A DNA stretch of 36,429 nucleotides from Planctomycetota bacterium (GTDB lineage Bacteria > Planctomycetota > UBA1135 > GCA-002748355): the NCBI GenBank assembly GCA_011321845.1, contig DROQ01000084.1:1-36429 (forward strand). Direction: 5' to 3'. Shown in pieces: positions 15,411-23,658 of the stretch; positions within the stretch are counted from its first letter, which is position 1; the number at the start of each line of letters is the position of its first letter. Position numbers and translations under genes: made by a program. The notes below the pieces were generated by a model. It did not search any database. It was not told the DNA's origin and saw only the letters and a list, made by a program, of their open reading frames with translations.

Positions 15411-17825
15411 ATGAGTATCCGGAAGCAGTATGAAGAAGTAAGCAGTTTTTTCGCATCCAACCAGGAAGAACCCCAGGAATCGGTATCAGCATTCCTCGCT
15501 ACTCTCCAGGAAACCGACCCCGCTGCCCTCTCCCATCTGGAAGGAATCGAAGAGATCCTCCATGTCCTACGCGAATGGATGGAAACCGGAAAGAAACCGG
15601 AGGAAGGAACCTTCCAAGACCTGGAGAAAAAAATGGCGGAGATCCTCCGCCGTTTGCAAGAGGAGGAAACCCCCGCCATGGAGGAGATCGACTCCGAGTT
15701 GCTCGGGATGTTCCTGAGCGAATGTCGAAGCAGCCTCCAGGAGTTGGAGGAAACGGTCCTACACTTGGACCAGGAAGGCGACTCGGAGAACCAGGAGGAG
15801 ATCTCCGAAGCAAGGCGCATCATCCACACCTTCAAGGGGGAATGCGGAGTGATCCCCCTCCCCGAAGCCCAAAAGCTCTGCCACCTGGCGGAGACCATGA
15901 TCGACAAGGCCGCGCGTTTCCCGGTGGATCCCATCCTCGGTCTCATCGATTGGCTCAGGCGCTACGTGGACCTGCTCGTCGAGGACTCCCATGCCCCCGC
16001 CCCGGATTCCAGCGAACTCCGGGCCTCTTTCGAAGGGATCCTAAAGGAGGGAGAGGATGCAGGGGACTCCCAACCCAGCGTCCCAGGCGCCGGAGAAGCC
16101 TCCACCCCTCCCCCAGGAGGGACCATCGAAATCGAGGTGGAAGAGGACTTCCTCGAGAACGTACCCGAGTTCATCTCCGAGTCCCTGGGGCATCTGGCCG
16201 ACGCGGAGGCCGCCCTCCTGGAGTATGACCAGGGGGACAAAGACATCGAGCACATCAACCTCACCTTCCGGGCTTTTCACACGATCAAGGGGGTGGCGGG
16301 TTTCCTTGGGCTCACCCCCATCGTTCAGTTCGCCCACAACACCGAAGCCCTGCTGGATGAAGTCCGCAAAGGAAACCTGGAGTGCACCTCGACCTACATC
16401 GATCTCTTTCTCCAGGCCTGCGACGCTCTGAAGCGCCTGGTCGGCGTCGTAGAAGGCAACCAGACATTCTCCAACGCGGAGTTGGATCATTGGAACCACC
16501 TCCTCTCGCAAGCCATCGAAGGGAAGCTTGAGACAGCCTCAGGAAAAACCGCGCAAGGCGCGGCGACTCCCCTTCCTTCCGCCCCCACCAAACCCTCCGG
16601 CCAGACGAGCCCCAAGAAAAAGCGCATCAAGATCGACACCTCCATCAAAGTGAGCACGAGGCGCCTCGACCGGCTCATCGACATGGTGGGAGAGCTTGTC
16701 ATCGCCCAGTCCATGATCAACCAGGATCCCCAGATCCAAAGCATCCGCACCCAACGATTCACTCGCAACCTGGGTCAAGTCTCCAAGATCACCCGGGACC
16801 TCCAGGAAGCCGCCATGTCTCTCCGCATGGTCACCCTCAAGGCGACTTTTCAAAAAATGGTCCGGCTTGTACGGGATGTTGCGGGCAAAGCCCACAAACA
16901 GGTCCACCTGGAGATCCACGGAGAAGACACGGAGCTGGACCGGACCGTGGTGGAAGAGATTGGCGATCCCCTGGTGCATATGATCCGGAACGCGGTCGAC
17001 CATGGGATCGAAACCCCCGAGGAGCGGATCGCCGCCGGTAAAGACCCAACAGGGACCTTGACTCTGAGCGCCTACCACCAGGGGGGGTCCATCGTGATCG
17101 AAATCCAGGATGACGGGAGAGGGCTCGACAAAGAGAAAATCCTCGCCAAGGCCCAGGAGCGGAACTGCCTCCCTCCCGGAACCAAGATCTCGGAGCTGCG
17201 GGACCAACAGATCTTCAACATGGTCTTCCTGCCGGGGTTTTCCACCGCCGACAAGGTCACCGACATCTCCGGGCGCGGTGTGGGAATGGACGTAGTCCGT
17301 AAGAACATCGAAGCCCTTCGAGGCAAGGTCGAGATCAATTCCAAGAAAGGAGAAGGGACCACCTTCTTCATGCGCCTCCCCCTCACCCTCGCCATCATCG
17401 ACGGAATGGTCGTCCGCATTGGAAAGGAGCGTTACGTCATCCCCACCCTGGCCATCATCCAAAGCTTCCAGGCCAAGCCCGAGCACATCCAATCGGTCAT
17501 GGAAAAGGGGGAAACCGTCAAAGTCCAAGGCCAGATCCTTCCCCTCATCCGCCTCAAGGATCTGTTCGAACTGAGAGAAGGGGTGGAGGATCCCTTCGAG
17601 GGTCTCCTGATCAATGTGGAAGCGAACAACAAGAGAGCCTGCCTTTTGGTCGATGAAATCCTTGGGCAGCAACAGGTAGTGATCAAGTCTCTTGGAAAAG
17701 GAACCAAACCCATTCAGGGAGTAACGGGAGGAGCGATCCTGGGCGACGGCAAAGTCGCGTTGATCCTGGATATCTCGGGAATTTTGGAAGCAGCATCGGC
17801 CAATCGGCCGATGCAAGGAGTTTGA
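15411..17825 (+). CDS. cheA: Chemotaxis histidine kinase CheA with two Hpt domains
   Basis: This 804-residue kinase autophosphorylates in response to receptor signals and passes phosphate to CheY. After about 90 acidic residues there are two Hpt domains, with phospho-acceptor His139 (IIHTFKGECG) and His290 (AFHTIKGVAGFLG). A Pro/Thr-rich linker follows at about 375-400, then the dimerisation helices (TRRLDRLIDMVGELVIAQSM). The HATPase domain shows N box NAVDHGIE, G1 box DDGRGLD and G2 box GRGVGMDVV. A C-terminal CheW-like domain runs from about residue 660. No obvious P2 domain is present. The ATG has GAGGA four bases upstream. It heads a compact operon, with cheW starting one base after its stop. 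Duplicated Hpt domains are less common than the single-P1 form and may allow branched phosphotransfer. Confidence 0.96.
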   Translation: MSIRKQYEEVSSFFASNQEEPQESVSAFLATLQETDPAALSHLEGIEEILHVLREWMETGKKPEEGTFQDLEKKMAEILRRLQEEETPAMEEIDSELLGMFLSECRSSLQELEETVLHLDQEGDSENQEEISEARRIIHTFKGECGVIPLPEAQKLCHLAETMIDKAARFPVDPILGLIDWLRRYVDLLVEDSHAPAPDSSELRASFEGILKEGEDAGDSQPSVPGAGEASTPPPGGTIEIEVEEDFLENVPEFISESLGHLADAEAALLEYDQGDKDIEHINLTFRAFHTIKGVAGFLGLTPIVQFAHNTEALLDEVRKGNLECTSTYIDLFLQACDALKRLVGVVEGNQTFSNAELDHWNHLLSQAIEGKLETASGKTAQGAATPLPSAPTKPSGQTSPKKKRIKIDTSIKVSTRRLDRLIDMVGELVIAQSMINQDPQIQSIRTQRFTRNLGQVSKITRDLQEAAMSLRMVTLKATFQKMVRLVRDVAGKAHKQVHLEIHGEDTELDRTVVEEIGDPLVHMIRNAVDHGIETPEERIAAGKDPTGTLTLSAYHQGGSIVIEIQDDGRGLDKEKILAKAQERNCLPPGTKISELRDQQIFNMVFLPGFSTADKVTDISGRGVGMDVVRKNIEALRGKVEINSKKGEGTTFFMRLPLTLAIIDGMVVRIGKERYVIPTLAIIQSFQAKPEHIQSVMEKGETVKVQGQILPLIRLKDLFELREGVEDPFEGLLINVEANNKRACLLVDEILGQQQVVIKSLGKGTKPIQGVTGGAILGDGKVALILDISGILEAASANRPMQGV

Positions 17826-17826
17826 T

Positions 17827-18345
17827 ATGAGCCAAACGATGGAAACAACCGAACAGATCCAGATCCAAAAGTACCTCTCCTTCTTCATCCAGGACGAAGA
17901 ATACGGGATCGAAATCCTCAAGGTGAGAGAGATCATCGGAGTCACCGACATGACCGCTCTCCCCAAGACACCGCCCTATGTGAAAGGTGTCATCAACCTG
18001 AGAGGCCGAATCATTCCTGTCATCGATCTCAAGCGGAAGTTCGATATGGGGGATACCGAAATCAAAGAGGAGAGTTGCATCATCGTAACCGAAATCCAGG
18101 TTCTCGAGGACGGCGACCCCCTGCAGATGGGATGCCTGATCGACCGGGTAAGCGAGGTCACAAATATCGAAGACAGCAAGATCGAACCTGCCCCCAAATT
18201 CGGAGGAGGGCTGGACACCAGCTTCATCCTGGGGCTGGGCAAGACCAAGGACAGGGTCTGCATCCTCCTCGACATCGACCGGGTGTTCCAGGAGTCCGAA
18301 CTCACCGAAATCCACTCAGCCGCGGAGAACCACGGGGAAGCCTGA
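17827..18345 (+). CDS. cheW: Chemotaxis coupling protein CheW
   Basis: This 172-residue protein is a single CheW domain that links receptors to CheA in the cytoplasmic array. Recognisable features are YLSFFIQDEEYGIEILKVREII near the N-terminus, the conserved P-x-Y-V-K-G-V-I-N-L-R-G-x-I-I-P-V-I-D block around residues 50-65, and the C-terminal strand VCILLDIDRVF. AAGGAG lies seven bases before the ATG, overlapping the end of cheA. The next gene, cheR, starts five bases after the stop. Confidence 0.96.
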   Translation: MSQTMETTEQIQIQKYLSFFIQDEEYGIEILKVREIIGVTDMTALPKTPPYVKGVINLRGRIIPVIDLKRKFDMGDTEIKEESCIIVTEIQVLEDGDPLQMGCLIDRVSEVTNIEDSKIEPAPKFGGGLDTSFILGLGKTKDRVCILLDIDRVFQESELTEIHSAAENHGEA

Positions 18346-18349
18346 TCCT

Positions 18350-19213
18350 ATGGCAAACCTTGTCAAAGACGAGTCCGAGGGACTTTTACGAGAGACGCTC
18401 AAGGAAGGGGACTTCCAAAAGCTCCAGGCTTTCGCAAAAGAACATTGGGGATTCGATCTCCATCCTTCCAAGAAAACTCTCGTCGCGAACCGCCTCCTCG
18501 CCTTCTGCCGCAAAGTGGGCAGAGCTTCCTTTTCAGAAGTCCTTCAGACACTGTTCGCCCGGGGAGACCGGGACCTCGAAATCCAGATCTTTGACAATCT
18601 CTCCACCAACTTGACCAGCTTTTTCAGGGATCGAGACCAGTTCCGATTCTTCCAGAAGGAAATCCTCGAACCCTTCAAAGGAAGCGATTCCTCCCTGAAA
18701 CTCTGGAGTGCCGGATGCTCCGCAGGCTGCGAACCTTACAGCCTCGCCATCTGCGCCAAGGAGACCCTCCCCCAAGCCCAATTGCGCAAAGTGGAAATCC
18801 TTGGGACTGACTATTCGGTCTCGGCCCTCAAGCAAGCCAAGTCCGCTGTCTTCCCCCTTGAGACGGCAAAGGAAGTGGATGAAACCCTCCTTCATCGGCA
18901 CTTCCTCAAGGGGGTCGGGAAAGCCTCCGGAAACATCAAACTCAGGAACGAGGTGAAAAAGCTCGTTCGATTCCACCTCCTGAACCTCATGGAAGCCTGG
19001 CCTTCCTTTGGGCCTTTCGACGCCATCTTTTGCAGGAACGTCATGATCTATTTTGGAGAGGAGGTTCAAACCTCCCTGATTCAGCGGTTCTCGGAACGTC
19101 TCAAGCCAGGAGGCTTTCTTTTCGTAGGTAGCGCCGAGTCCTTTTCCCGGATCGCCTCGGGGTTTCTGTCCGCAGGCCCCTCCATTTTCCGAAAAGCGGG
19201 GGGGCAGGCATGA
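18350..19213 (+). CDS. cheR: Chemoreceptor glutamate methyltransferase CheR
   Basis: This 287-residue enzyme transfers methyl groups from S-adenosylmethionine to receptor glutamates during adaptation. It has the N-terminal helical CheR domain, then TNLTSFFRD, the SAM-binding SAGCSAGCEPYSLA, DAIFCRNVMIYF and FVGSAESF near the C-terminus. The usual GEEPYS here reads GCEPYS, replacing the first Glu by Cys; the effect is unknown. The stop overlaps the cheD start by ATGA, which suggests coupling of the methyltransferase and the deamidase. No cheB methylesterase is present, so demethylation must be encoded elsewhere or be absent. Confidence 0.95.
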   Translation: MANLVKDESEGLLRETLKEGDFQKLQAFAKEHWGFDLHPSKKTLVANRLLAFCRKVGRASFSEVLQTLFARGDRDLEIQIFDNLSTNLTSFFRDRDQFRFFQKEILEPFKGSDSSLKLWSAGCSAGCEPYSLAICAKETLPQAQLRKVEILGTDYSVSALKQAKSAVFPLETAKEVDETLLHRHFLKGVGKASGNIKLRNEVKKLVRFHLLNLMEAWPSFGPFDAIFCRNVMIYFGEEVQTSLIQRFSERLKPGGFLFVGSAESFSRIASGFLSAGPSIFRKAGGQA

Positions 19214-19728
19214 GCTCCGCCCCGCAAATCACCCCTGCGGAGAGAAAGATCGTGGTGGGGGTGGGTGACCTCAAGGTCTCCAAGGATCCGAGCAAGGACA
19301 TCTACACTTACGCTCTTGGGTCCTGCATCGGCATCACCATTTTCGACCCGGAAACGAAGGTTGGTGGGATGCTGCATTTCATGCTCCCCCAGCCTGGAAA
19401 AGACAAGAACCGTTTGGATCTCAATCCTTTCATGTTCGGTTCCACGGGCATTCCTCAACTCTTCAAGCAGTGTTATGCCCTGGGTGCGGTCAAGGAGCGA
19501 TTGATCGTTTGCGCGGCGGGGGCCGCCGAAGTCATGACCCATGGCAAGTCCTTCGCCATCGGAGATCGAAACCGGACGATCATGCGAAAGATTTTCTGGA
19601 AGAACAATATTGTCCTGGCCGCGGAAGATACGGGAGGAAACGACGCGAGGACGATGTCCCTCGCCCTGGAAACCGGGACCGTCACACTGAAGATCCGTGG
19701 AAAGGAGGTGGTCCTATGGCAACCTTGA
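19210..19728 (+). CDS. cheD: Chemoreceptor glutamine deamidase CheD
   Basis: This 172-residue protein matches CheD, which deamidates receptor glutamines and in some species stimulates CheC-type phosphatases. The catalytic Cys39 lies in YALGSCIGITIFD and the catalytic His56 in GGMLHFMLP, at the expected spacing. The ATG overlaps the cheR stop. Its last 13 bases overlap the HDOD gene, and the strong Shine-Dalgarno of that gene lies inside cheD. A CheX-type phosphatase rather than CheC is encoded three genes downstream. Confidence 0.94.
   Translation: MSSAPQITPAERKIVVGVGDLKVSKDPSKDIYTYALGSCIGITIFDPETKVGGMLHFMLPQPGKDKNRLDLNPFMFGSTGIPQLFKQCYALGAVKERLIVCAAGAAEVMTHGKSFAIGDRNRTIMRKIFWKNNIVLAAEDTGGNDARTMSLALETGTVTLKIRGKEVVLWQP
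19701..19710 (+). promoter_or_regulatory. Shine-Dalgarno inside cheD that sets the HDOD start
   Basis: AAAGGAGGTG ends five bases before the ATG at 19716, close to a perfect anti-16S match. It fixes the start of the HDOD protein within the 3' end of cheD, although the reading frame is open further upstream. Confidence 0.8.
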
Positions 19729-20579
19729 AAGAACGTTTAGAGACTCTGGACAAGCTCCCTTCTCTTCCCTTGGCGACCCTGAAACTCATTCGGATCCTCG
19801 GCCACGGTGAGACAGCGGAATACGAGGAAGTCGAAGAGATCATCCAGACCGACCCCGCCCTTACCTCCGCCATCTTGAAGACGGCGAACTCCGCCCTTTT
19901 CGCCCCCAAGAGCGGAAAGGTCGCGACCATCGGCGACGCCCTGCGCAACCTGGGACTACGTAAGATCCAGGAGATCGCCATCGCCCATCAGGCCAGCCCA
20001 GTCCTCGGCAAGGCGGTGGAAGGCTATGGGCTCCTGGGTGGGCAGCTCTGGCAAGGAGCGCTCGCTGGTGCCCTGGCGAGCCAAGTGGTGGCCGCGCAGA
20101 CAAAGCATTGCCCTCCAGGGGAGGCCTTTGTCGGTGGACTCTTGCGGGACATCGGCAAGTTGGTCATGCAGGCTCTCTTTGGAGATCAACTCATGGCTTC
20201 CAACCTCAACACCGGGGAAGGAGATTGGAACCAATGCGAACTGGAACACAGGGAGTTCGGGTTCGATCACTGCGAAATCGGATCCGAGTTGGCACTGTTG
20301 TGGAAACTCCCCGAGTCCCTGATCCGAGCCATTCGCTTTCACCACAATCCACCCGACGATCCCGAGCAGGGCGGCCCCCTGGTGGACGTGGTTCATATTG
20401 GAGACATGATCGCCCTCGCCATGGGCTGCGGCACAGGAGTGGACGGCCTGCACTATGAAGCCTCCCCGGAGTGCATGGAGCGCATCGGCTTCAAGCGAAA
20501 CGATTTCGAAAATGCCATGATCGAAACCAAGCTGCGCCTGGACGCATTCATCGGCAACAAGACAGATACCCAGGATTGA
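19716..20579 (+). CDS. HDOD-domain signalling protein in the chemotaxis operon
   Basis: This 287-residue cytoplasmic protein is a stand-alone HDOD domain. Typical features are LPSLPLATLKLIRIL at the N-terminus, the TDPALTSAILKTANSALF block (about 47-64), AIGDALRNLGLRKIQEI-like segment, GLLRDIGKLVMQALF where classical HD proteins have HD, and AIRFHHNPP. HDOD proteins lack phosphohydrolase activity and act as regulators, for example of swimming, c-di-GMP responses or DNA uptake. Its position between cheD and cheY, with overlapping start, suggests that it takes part in chemotactic signalling. The effector domain seen in multidomain relatives (EAL, response regulator) is absent. Confidence 0.9.
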   Translation: MATLKERLETLDKLPSLPLATLKLIRILGHGETAEYEEVEEIIQTDPALTSAILKTANSALFAPKSGKVATIGDALRNLGLRKIQEIAIAHQASPVLGKAVEGYGLLGGQLWQGALAGALASQVVAAQTKHCPPGEAFVGGLLRDIGKLVMQALFGDQLMASNLNTGEGDWNQCELEHREFGFDHCEIGSELALLWKLPESLIRAIRFHHNPPDDPEQGGPLVDVVHIGDMIALAMGCGTGVDGLHYEASPECMERIGFKRNDFENAMIETKLRLDAFIGNKTDTQD

Positions 20580-20616
20580 CCCGGAGTTTCAAGCACCCAG
20601 ATCTAAGGAGTGAATC

Positions 20617-20994
20617 ATGAATTGCAAAGTATTGATCGTCGACGACTCTCCCATTCTCAGGAGGGCGGCAAAAAAAGCCGTTCTTCAAGCGGGGATTGAA
20701 GAAGATGAAATCTTCGAAGCGGGAAATGGTGAGGAGGCCTTGGGGGTCGCATCGAGCCATCCCATCGATCTGGTCCTTCTCGACCTCAACATGCCCATCA
20801 TGTCCGGAGTCGAATTCATGGAGAAGGTCAAGGAGTCACCCCAGCTCAACACGAAATTCAGTGTCATTGTTGTGAGCACCGAGAGCAACCAGCAGAAATT
20901 TGACACTCTCAAAGAGCTTGGGGTGAAGGGATTCCTCAGGAAACCCTTCGAACCCGAAGAACTCCGGAACATGGTTCAACAAACAGTCAGGTAG
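20617..20994 (+). CDS. cheY: Single-domain response regulator CheY
   Basis: This 125-residue receiver domain has the acidic pair Asp9-Asp10, phospho-acceptor Asp56 in LLDLNMP, Ser86/Thr87 in VVSTES and Lys109 in FLRKPF. It has no output domain, as expected for a CheY that binds the flagellar switch or another target. AAGGAGTG lies about six bases before the ATG. The 37-base gap from the HDOD gene is the largest inside the operon. The next gene begins one base after the stop. Its position beside a CheX-type protein suggests that CheX dephosphorylates it. Confidence 0.95.
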   Translation: MNCKVLIVDDSPILRRAAKKAVLQAGIEEDEIFEAGNGEEALGVASSHPIDLVLLDLNMPIMSGVEFMEKVKESPQLNTKFSVIVVSTESNQQKFDTLKELGVKGFLRKPFEPEELRNMVQQTVR

Positions 20995-20995
20995 A

Positions 20996-21463
20996 ATGAT
21001 GCCGAAGATCACAGAATCTGCCTTCGAGGAGATCGTCATCACCGCCCTGGAGAAGATCGCCTTCCTCTTCATGGAGCCCATCCCCCTGGATGAGGCGCCC
21101 ACCAGTCTGGAGCTTCAAACCCGGATTCAATTCGAAGGACCTTTTTCCAAGGGTTCCGTCCAGGTTTTGGCCGATCTCTCCTTCGCCCAGGAGATGGCGG
21201 CGGGGCTTCTTGGGGTGGAGCCCGAAGAGATCGGCCGGGAGGACGCCGAAGCCGCGCTGAAGGAACTCAGTAACATTATTGCTGGTGAGTTGATCCTCAG
21301 ACTGGGAGCCAGGGAAGACGAGTTCTACCTGGGACTCCCCGAACTGATCCCCACAGGCACCACCCTTCACCAGAAAGACCAGGAAGGGGACAGCCTCTGG
21401 TTCCACTTCGAGAGCGATGAAGGTCGCCTCAGCTGTCTGGTAAGTGTCCAGGAGGAGGATTAG
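20996..21463 (+). CDS. cheX: CheX-like CheY-phosphate phosphatase
   Basis: This 155-residue protein resembles the CheC/CheX/FliY family. One copy of the signature is visible, E-L-S-N in ALKELSNIIAGEL, followed by a Pro 22 residues after the Asn (GLPEL). The Glu and Asn act in hydrolysis of phospho-Asp on CheY. The residue four before the Glu is Ala rather than the usual Asp or Ser. A single motif and this size point to CheX rather than CheC. ATG codons lie at 20996 and 20999. It ends the operon and faces the HD-GYP-like gene with seven bases between stops; no hairpin terminator was seen. Confidence 0.78.
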   Translation: MMPKITESAFEEIVITALEKIAFLFMEPIPLDEAPTSLELQTRIQFEGPFSKGSVQVLADLSFAQEMAAGLLGVEPEEIGREDAEAALKELSNIIAGELILRLGAREDEFYLGLPELIPTGTTLHQKDQEGDSLWFHFESDEGRLSCLVSVQEED

Positions 21464-21470
21464 CCCATCC

Positions 21471-22775
21471 CTAGGGCGCGGCCTCGAAGGAAACCCTGGG
21501 CCGCGTCTCTTCCCTCCCCATGCGCAACTCCACTTCCTCCCGAAAGAGGCTGTAAAGGGTGGGATCGAAGAGGCTTCCGACCTCTTGTTCCATGTTTTCG
21601 AGGAGTTCGGTAAGGGACATCTCCTCCTTGAAACGTTCCCGCAACTGATCGAAGCTGACGGCGATCCGCAAAATCCGGGCGCCTAGTGGGATGCTCTCCC
21701 CCGCAAGCCCGGAGGGAGTCCCGCTCCCGTCCCAGTTCTCGAACTGGTGCAGGAGAATCTCCGCCACCGGCGTGAACCCGGGAAAGGCTGCGAAGAGCCT
21801 CGCCCCCCGAAGGGGATGCTCCTGCTCCTTGATCTCGGCCCTCCCCCATGGCTCTTCGCTTCCCAGGGGAAGCCAGCCGATCTCATGGCAGAGCGCCGCC
21901 ACCTCGAGGGTGTCCCGCATGGAGGGTTCCAGGCGCAGGCGCTCCGCAAGCCATGCCACGTAGCGCCTTGTCCTCCTCCCGTGTCCTGTCTCCCCGGTCC
22001 GGTGCAGCTCGAACTCCCTCGAGAGCTGGATGGCCACCTCGACGAAGCTCTCCTCTCCCTGAAGCTGCCGCTCTCTCAGATCTTCGATACACGCCTCGAA
22101 GGTCGGAGTCATCTCCCCCAATCCCTTGAACTCCTCTTCGTCGAAGGCAAAGGGGCCTTTCTTGCCCAGCCTCCGAAGGGCTTGGATCATGGCCCCGAAG
22201 TTCCCCTGGATCCGGGAGAAGAAGGCCACAAGGAGAACTTGGGCGATGCCGATCAGAGTGGTCAATCCGGCCCATGTGGACCAGGGAAAACCCGGCGCTG
22301 CCGGAAGAGGAGCCGTAATCCTGCACTCGCCCAGACGCTTGGGACCGGGCCCAAAGAGGGGCATTCGGATCCGGAAGGAGTCCGTGGAGACCCTGTCGAA
22401 GACCAGGTCCGGAAGGGGAGTAAAAGGGAGCGCGGAGGGCCCCGCCTGCTCCAGGATCACCCTTCCATCGGGGTCTACGAGGTGCACCCTGCCCCCCGTG
22501 GCTTTGGCGATCTCACCCAGCTTCTTTCGGAGTCCCGATCGGTCAGGGCCAAGGAGGACCTCCTCGATTCCTTCCCGAAAAGCTCGGCTGACCCTGGTCA
22601 GGTTGACCCGAGTCGCCTCGACCCGCTCGTGGAACAGAACCGACCGCTGCCAAAAGGAGAGCCAGGTTGAGGTCCCCACCGTGAGAAGGAGGGTTCCGGG
22701 GAGGAGCAGGGCCCAGAGCCGGTGTCCCCTACGTTCCTGTTTGCAGCCGACTCTGCGTACGCGTCCCCTGGCCAT
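21471..22775 (-). CDS. Membrane-anchored sensor with degenerate HD-GYP domain
   Basis: I start at the ATG at 22775; a frame extension to 22871 would run into the DUF3299 gene. The 434-residue product has membrane segments at about 19-42 and 166-186, flanking a periplasmic segment of about 120 residues, then a cytoplasmic linker and a C-terminal HD-GYP-like domain from about 245. Several catalytic positions differ from the consensus: the HD pair reads His297-Glu298 (CHEIGW, also losing the Lys), HHE before the GYP region reads QFE, and GYP reads GTP. His265, His320 and DGSG are kept. Canonical HD-GYP proteins hydrolyse c-di-GMP; here activity is doubtful and a binding or signalling role is possible. 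It may be read with the upstream operon (31-base gap) and lies tail-to-tail with cheX. Confidence 0.8.
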   Translation of the reverse strand: MARGRVRRVGCKQERRGHRLWALLLPGTLLLTVGTSTWLSFWQRSVLFHERVEATRVNLTRVSRAFREGIEEVLLGPDRSGLRKKLGEIAKATGGRVHLVDPDGRVILEQAGPSALPFTPLPDLVFDRVSTDSFRIRMPLFGPGPKRLGECRITAPLPAAPGFPWSTWAGLTTLIGIAQVLLVAFFSRIQGNFGAMIQALRRLGKKGPFAFDEEEFKGLGEMTPTFEACIEDLRERQLQGEESFVEVAIQLSREFELHRTGETGHGRRTRRYVAWLAERLRLEPSMRDTLEVAALCHEIGWLPLGSEEPWGRAEIKEQEHPLRGARLFAAFPGFTPVAEILLHQFENWDGSGTPSGLAGESIPLGARILRIAVSFDQLRERFKEEMSLTELLENMEQEVGSLFDPTLYSLFREEVELRMGREETRPRVSFEAAP

Positions 22776-22806
22776 GCCCCATCTATCGACCAGATATGGG
22801 AGGCTC

Positions 22807-23658
22807 CTATAGGTCCAGGACCTTGACGACCTCCGCCTCCAATTCGTAGATGGCGACGCAAAAATCCTCATCCAAGACCTTCTTCAGGCGGAAGGTCCCC
22901 ACAAGGAGAATGGGGTCGTAGTAGTAAGGAATGCCCTTTTTTCCCTTGACGATCACCTTCACGAGACCGTTCACATCAGGAGGTGTCCCGTAGCAGCAGC
23001 TCCAGAGGGATTTGACCAGGAAAAATTCATGGATGTCCTCCACCTCGTCGATGGGGAACATAAAGCCGGCCATGACCACCCGCTTTTGATCCCACTTCTT
23101 CAAGTCCTTGGGCATTCCCTTGAAGCCATCCTCGTAAGGCCAGGCATCGATCTTGTCGAAGGGAAGGAAGGGAATCCCTCCTTTGATCTTCATCTTTTTG
23201 AGGATCTTGGGCAGTTTCTTTTCGGCCTCGAGCATGGCGTTCGCCCCCCGGATGGCCCGGATGTCGCCCTCGCTGGCCCCCTCCGGGATCGGAACCTTCT
23301 TCTTGCCGGGGTCCACCAGCTTCCCTTCGAGCTGGACCTCGACCTTGTTCGCCTTGGCCTTGGTCTTGGTCTTGGCCGTCTTGGTCTTGGCCGTCTTGGT
23401 CTTGGCCTTAGCCTTGGTCTTTGCCTTCCCCCCCGCCTTTTCCTTGGTCCCCGCCTGGGAGAGTTTGGCCTTGCCCTGGGAGACTTCCTGTTGTACCCCC
23501 TTCACCTGCTTTTGTTTGGGCAGGGAATGGGACCGTGAACGGGGCTGGGAACGGGGCTGGGGACGGGGTCTCGAGCTGGGCCGAGAGCTGGGCTTCTGCC
23601 CGGACAAAGCCGCTAGAAGAAAAAGGGGGATTAGGCAGGAAAGGGTCTTGGTTCTCAT
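22807..23658 (-). CDS. Secreted DUF3299 protein with Lys/Ala/Thr-rich repeat
   Basis: This 283-residue protein has a signal peptide (MRTKTLSCLIPLFLLAALSG). A Ser/Arg/Pro linker follows at 23-45, then a strongly basic Lys-Ala-Thr repeat at about 78-104, then the C-terminal DUF3299 region. The latter shows WDQKRVVMAGFMFP, FFLVKSLWSCCYGTPP with a Cys pair at 221-222, and a strand-rich end. DUF3299 proteins are often encoded next to LolD-like ATPases and FtsX-type permeases, and I recall one in the Vibrio Zrg zinc-uptake cluster. That arrangement is seen here: its ATG overlaps the permease stop by ATGA. A periplasmic partner of the transporter is the likely role; the CC pair could bind metal (inference). 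Confidence 0.82.
   Translation of the reverse strand: MRTKTLSCLIPLFLLAALSGQKPSSRPSSRPRPQPRSQPRSRSHSLPKQKQVKGVQQEVSQGKAKLSQAGTKEKAGGKAKTKAKAKTKTAKTKTAKTKTKAKANKVEVQLEGKLVDPGKKKVPIPEGASEGDIRAIRGANAMLEAEKKLPKILKKMKIKGGIPFLPFDKIDAWPYEDGFKGMPKDLKKWDQKRVVMAGFMFPIDEVEDIHEFFLVKSLWSCCYGTPPDVNGLVKVIVKGKKGIPYYYDPILLVGTFRLKKVLDEDFCVAIYELEAEVVKVLDL
23351..23427 (-). repeat. Short tandem repeat encoding Lys/Ala/Thr tract
   Basis: Units built of GTCTTG and GCCTTG alternate on the plus strand, including two copies of a 15-base unit with GCCGTCTTGG. On the coding (minus) strand they give K-T-K-A type residues in the DUF3299 protein. The frame is preserved because the units are multiples of three. The tract may vary in length between strains. 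Confidence 0.8.
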
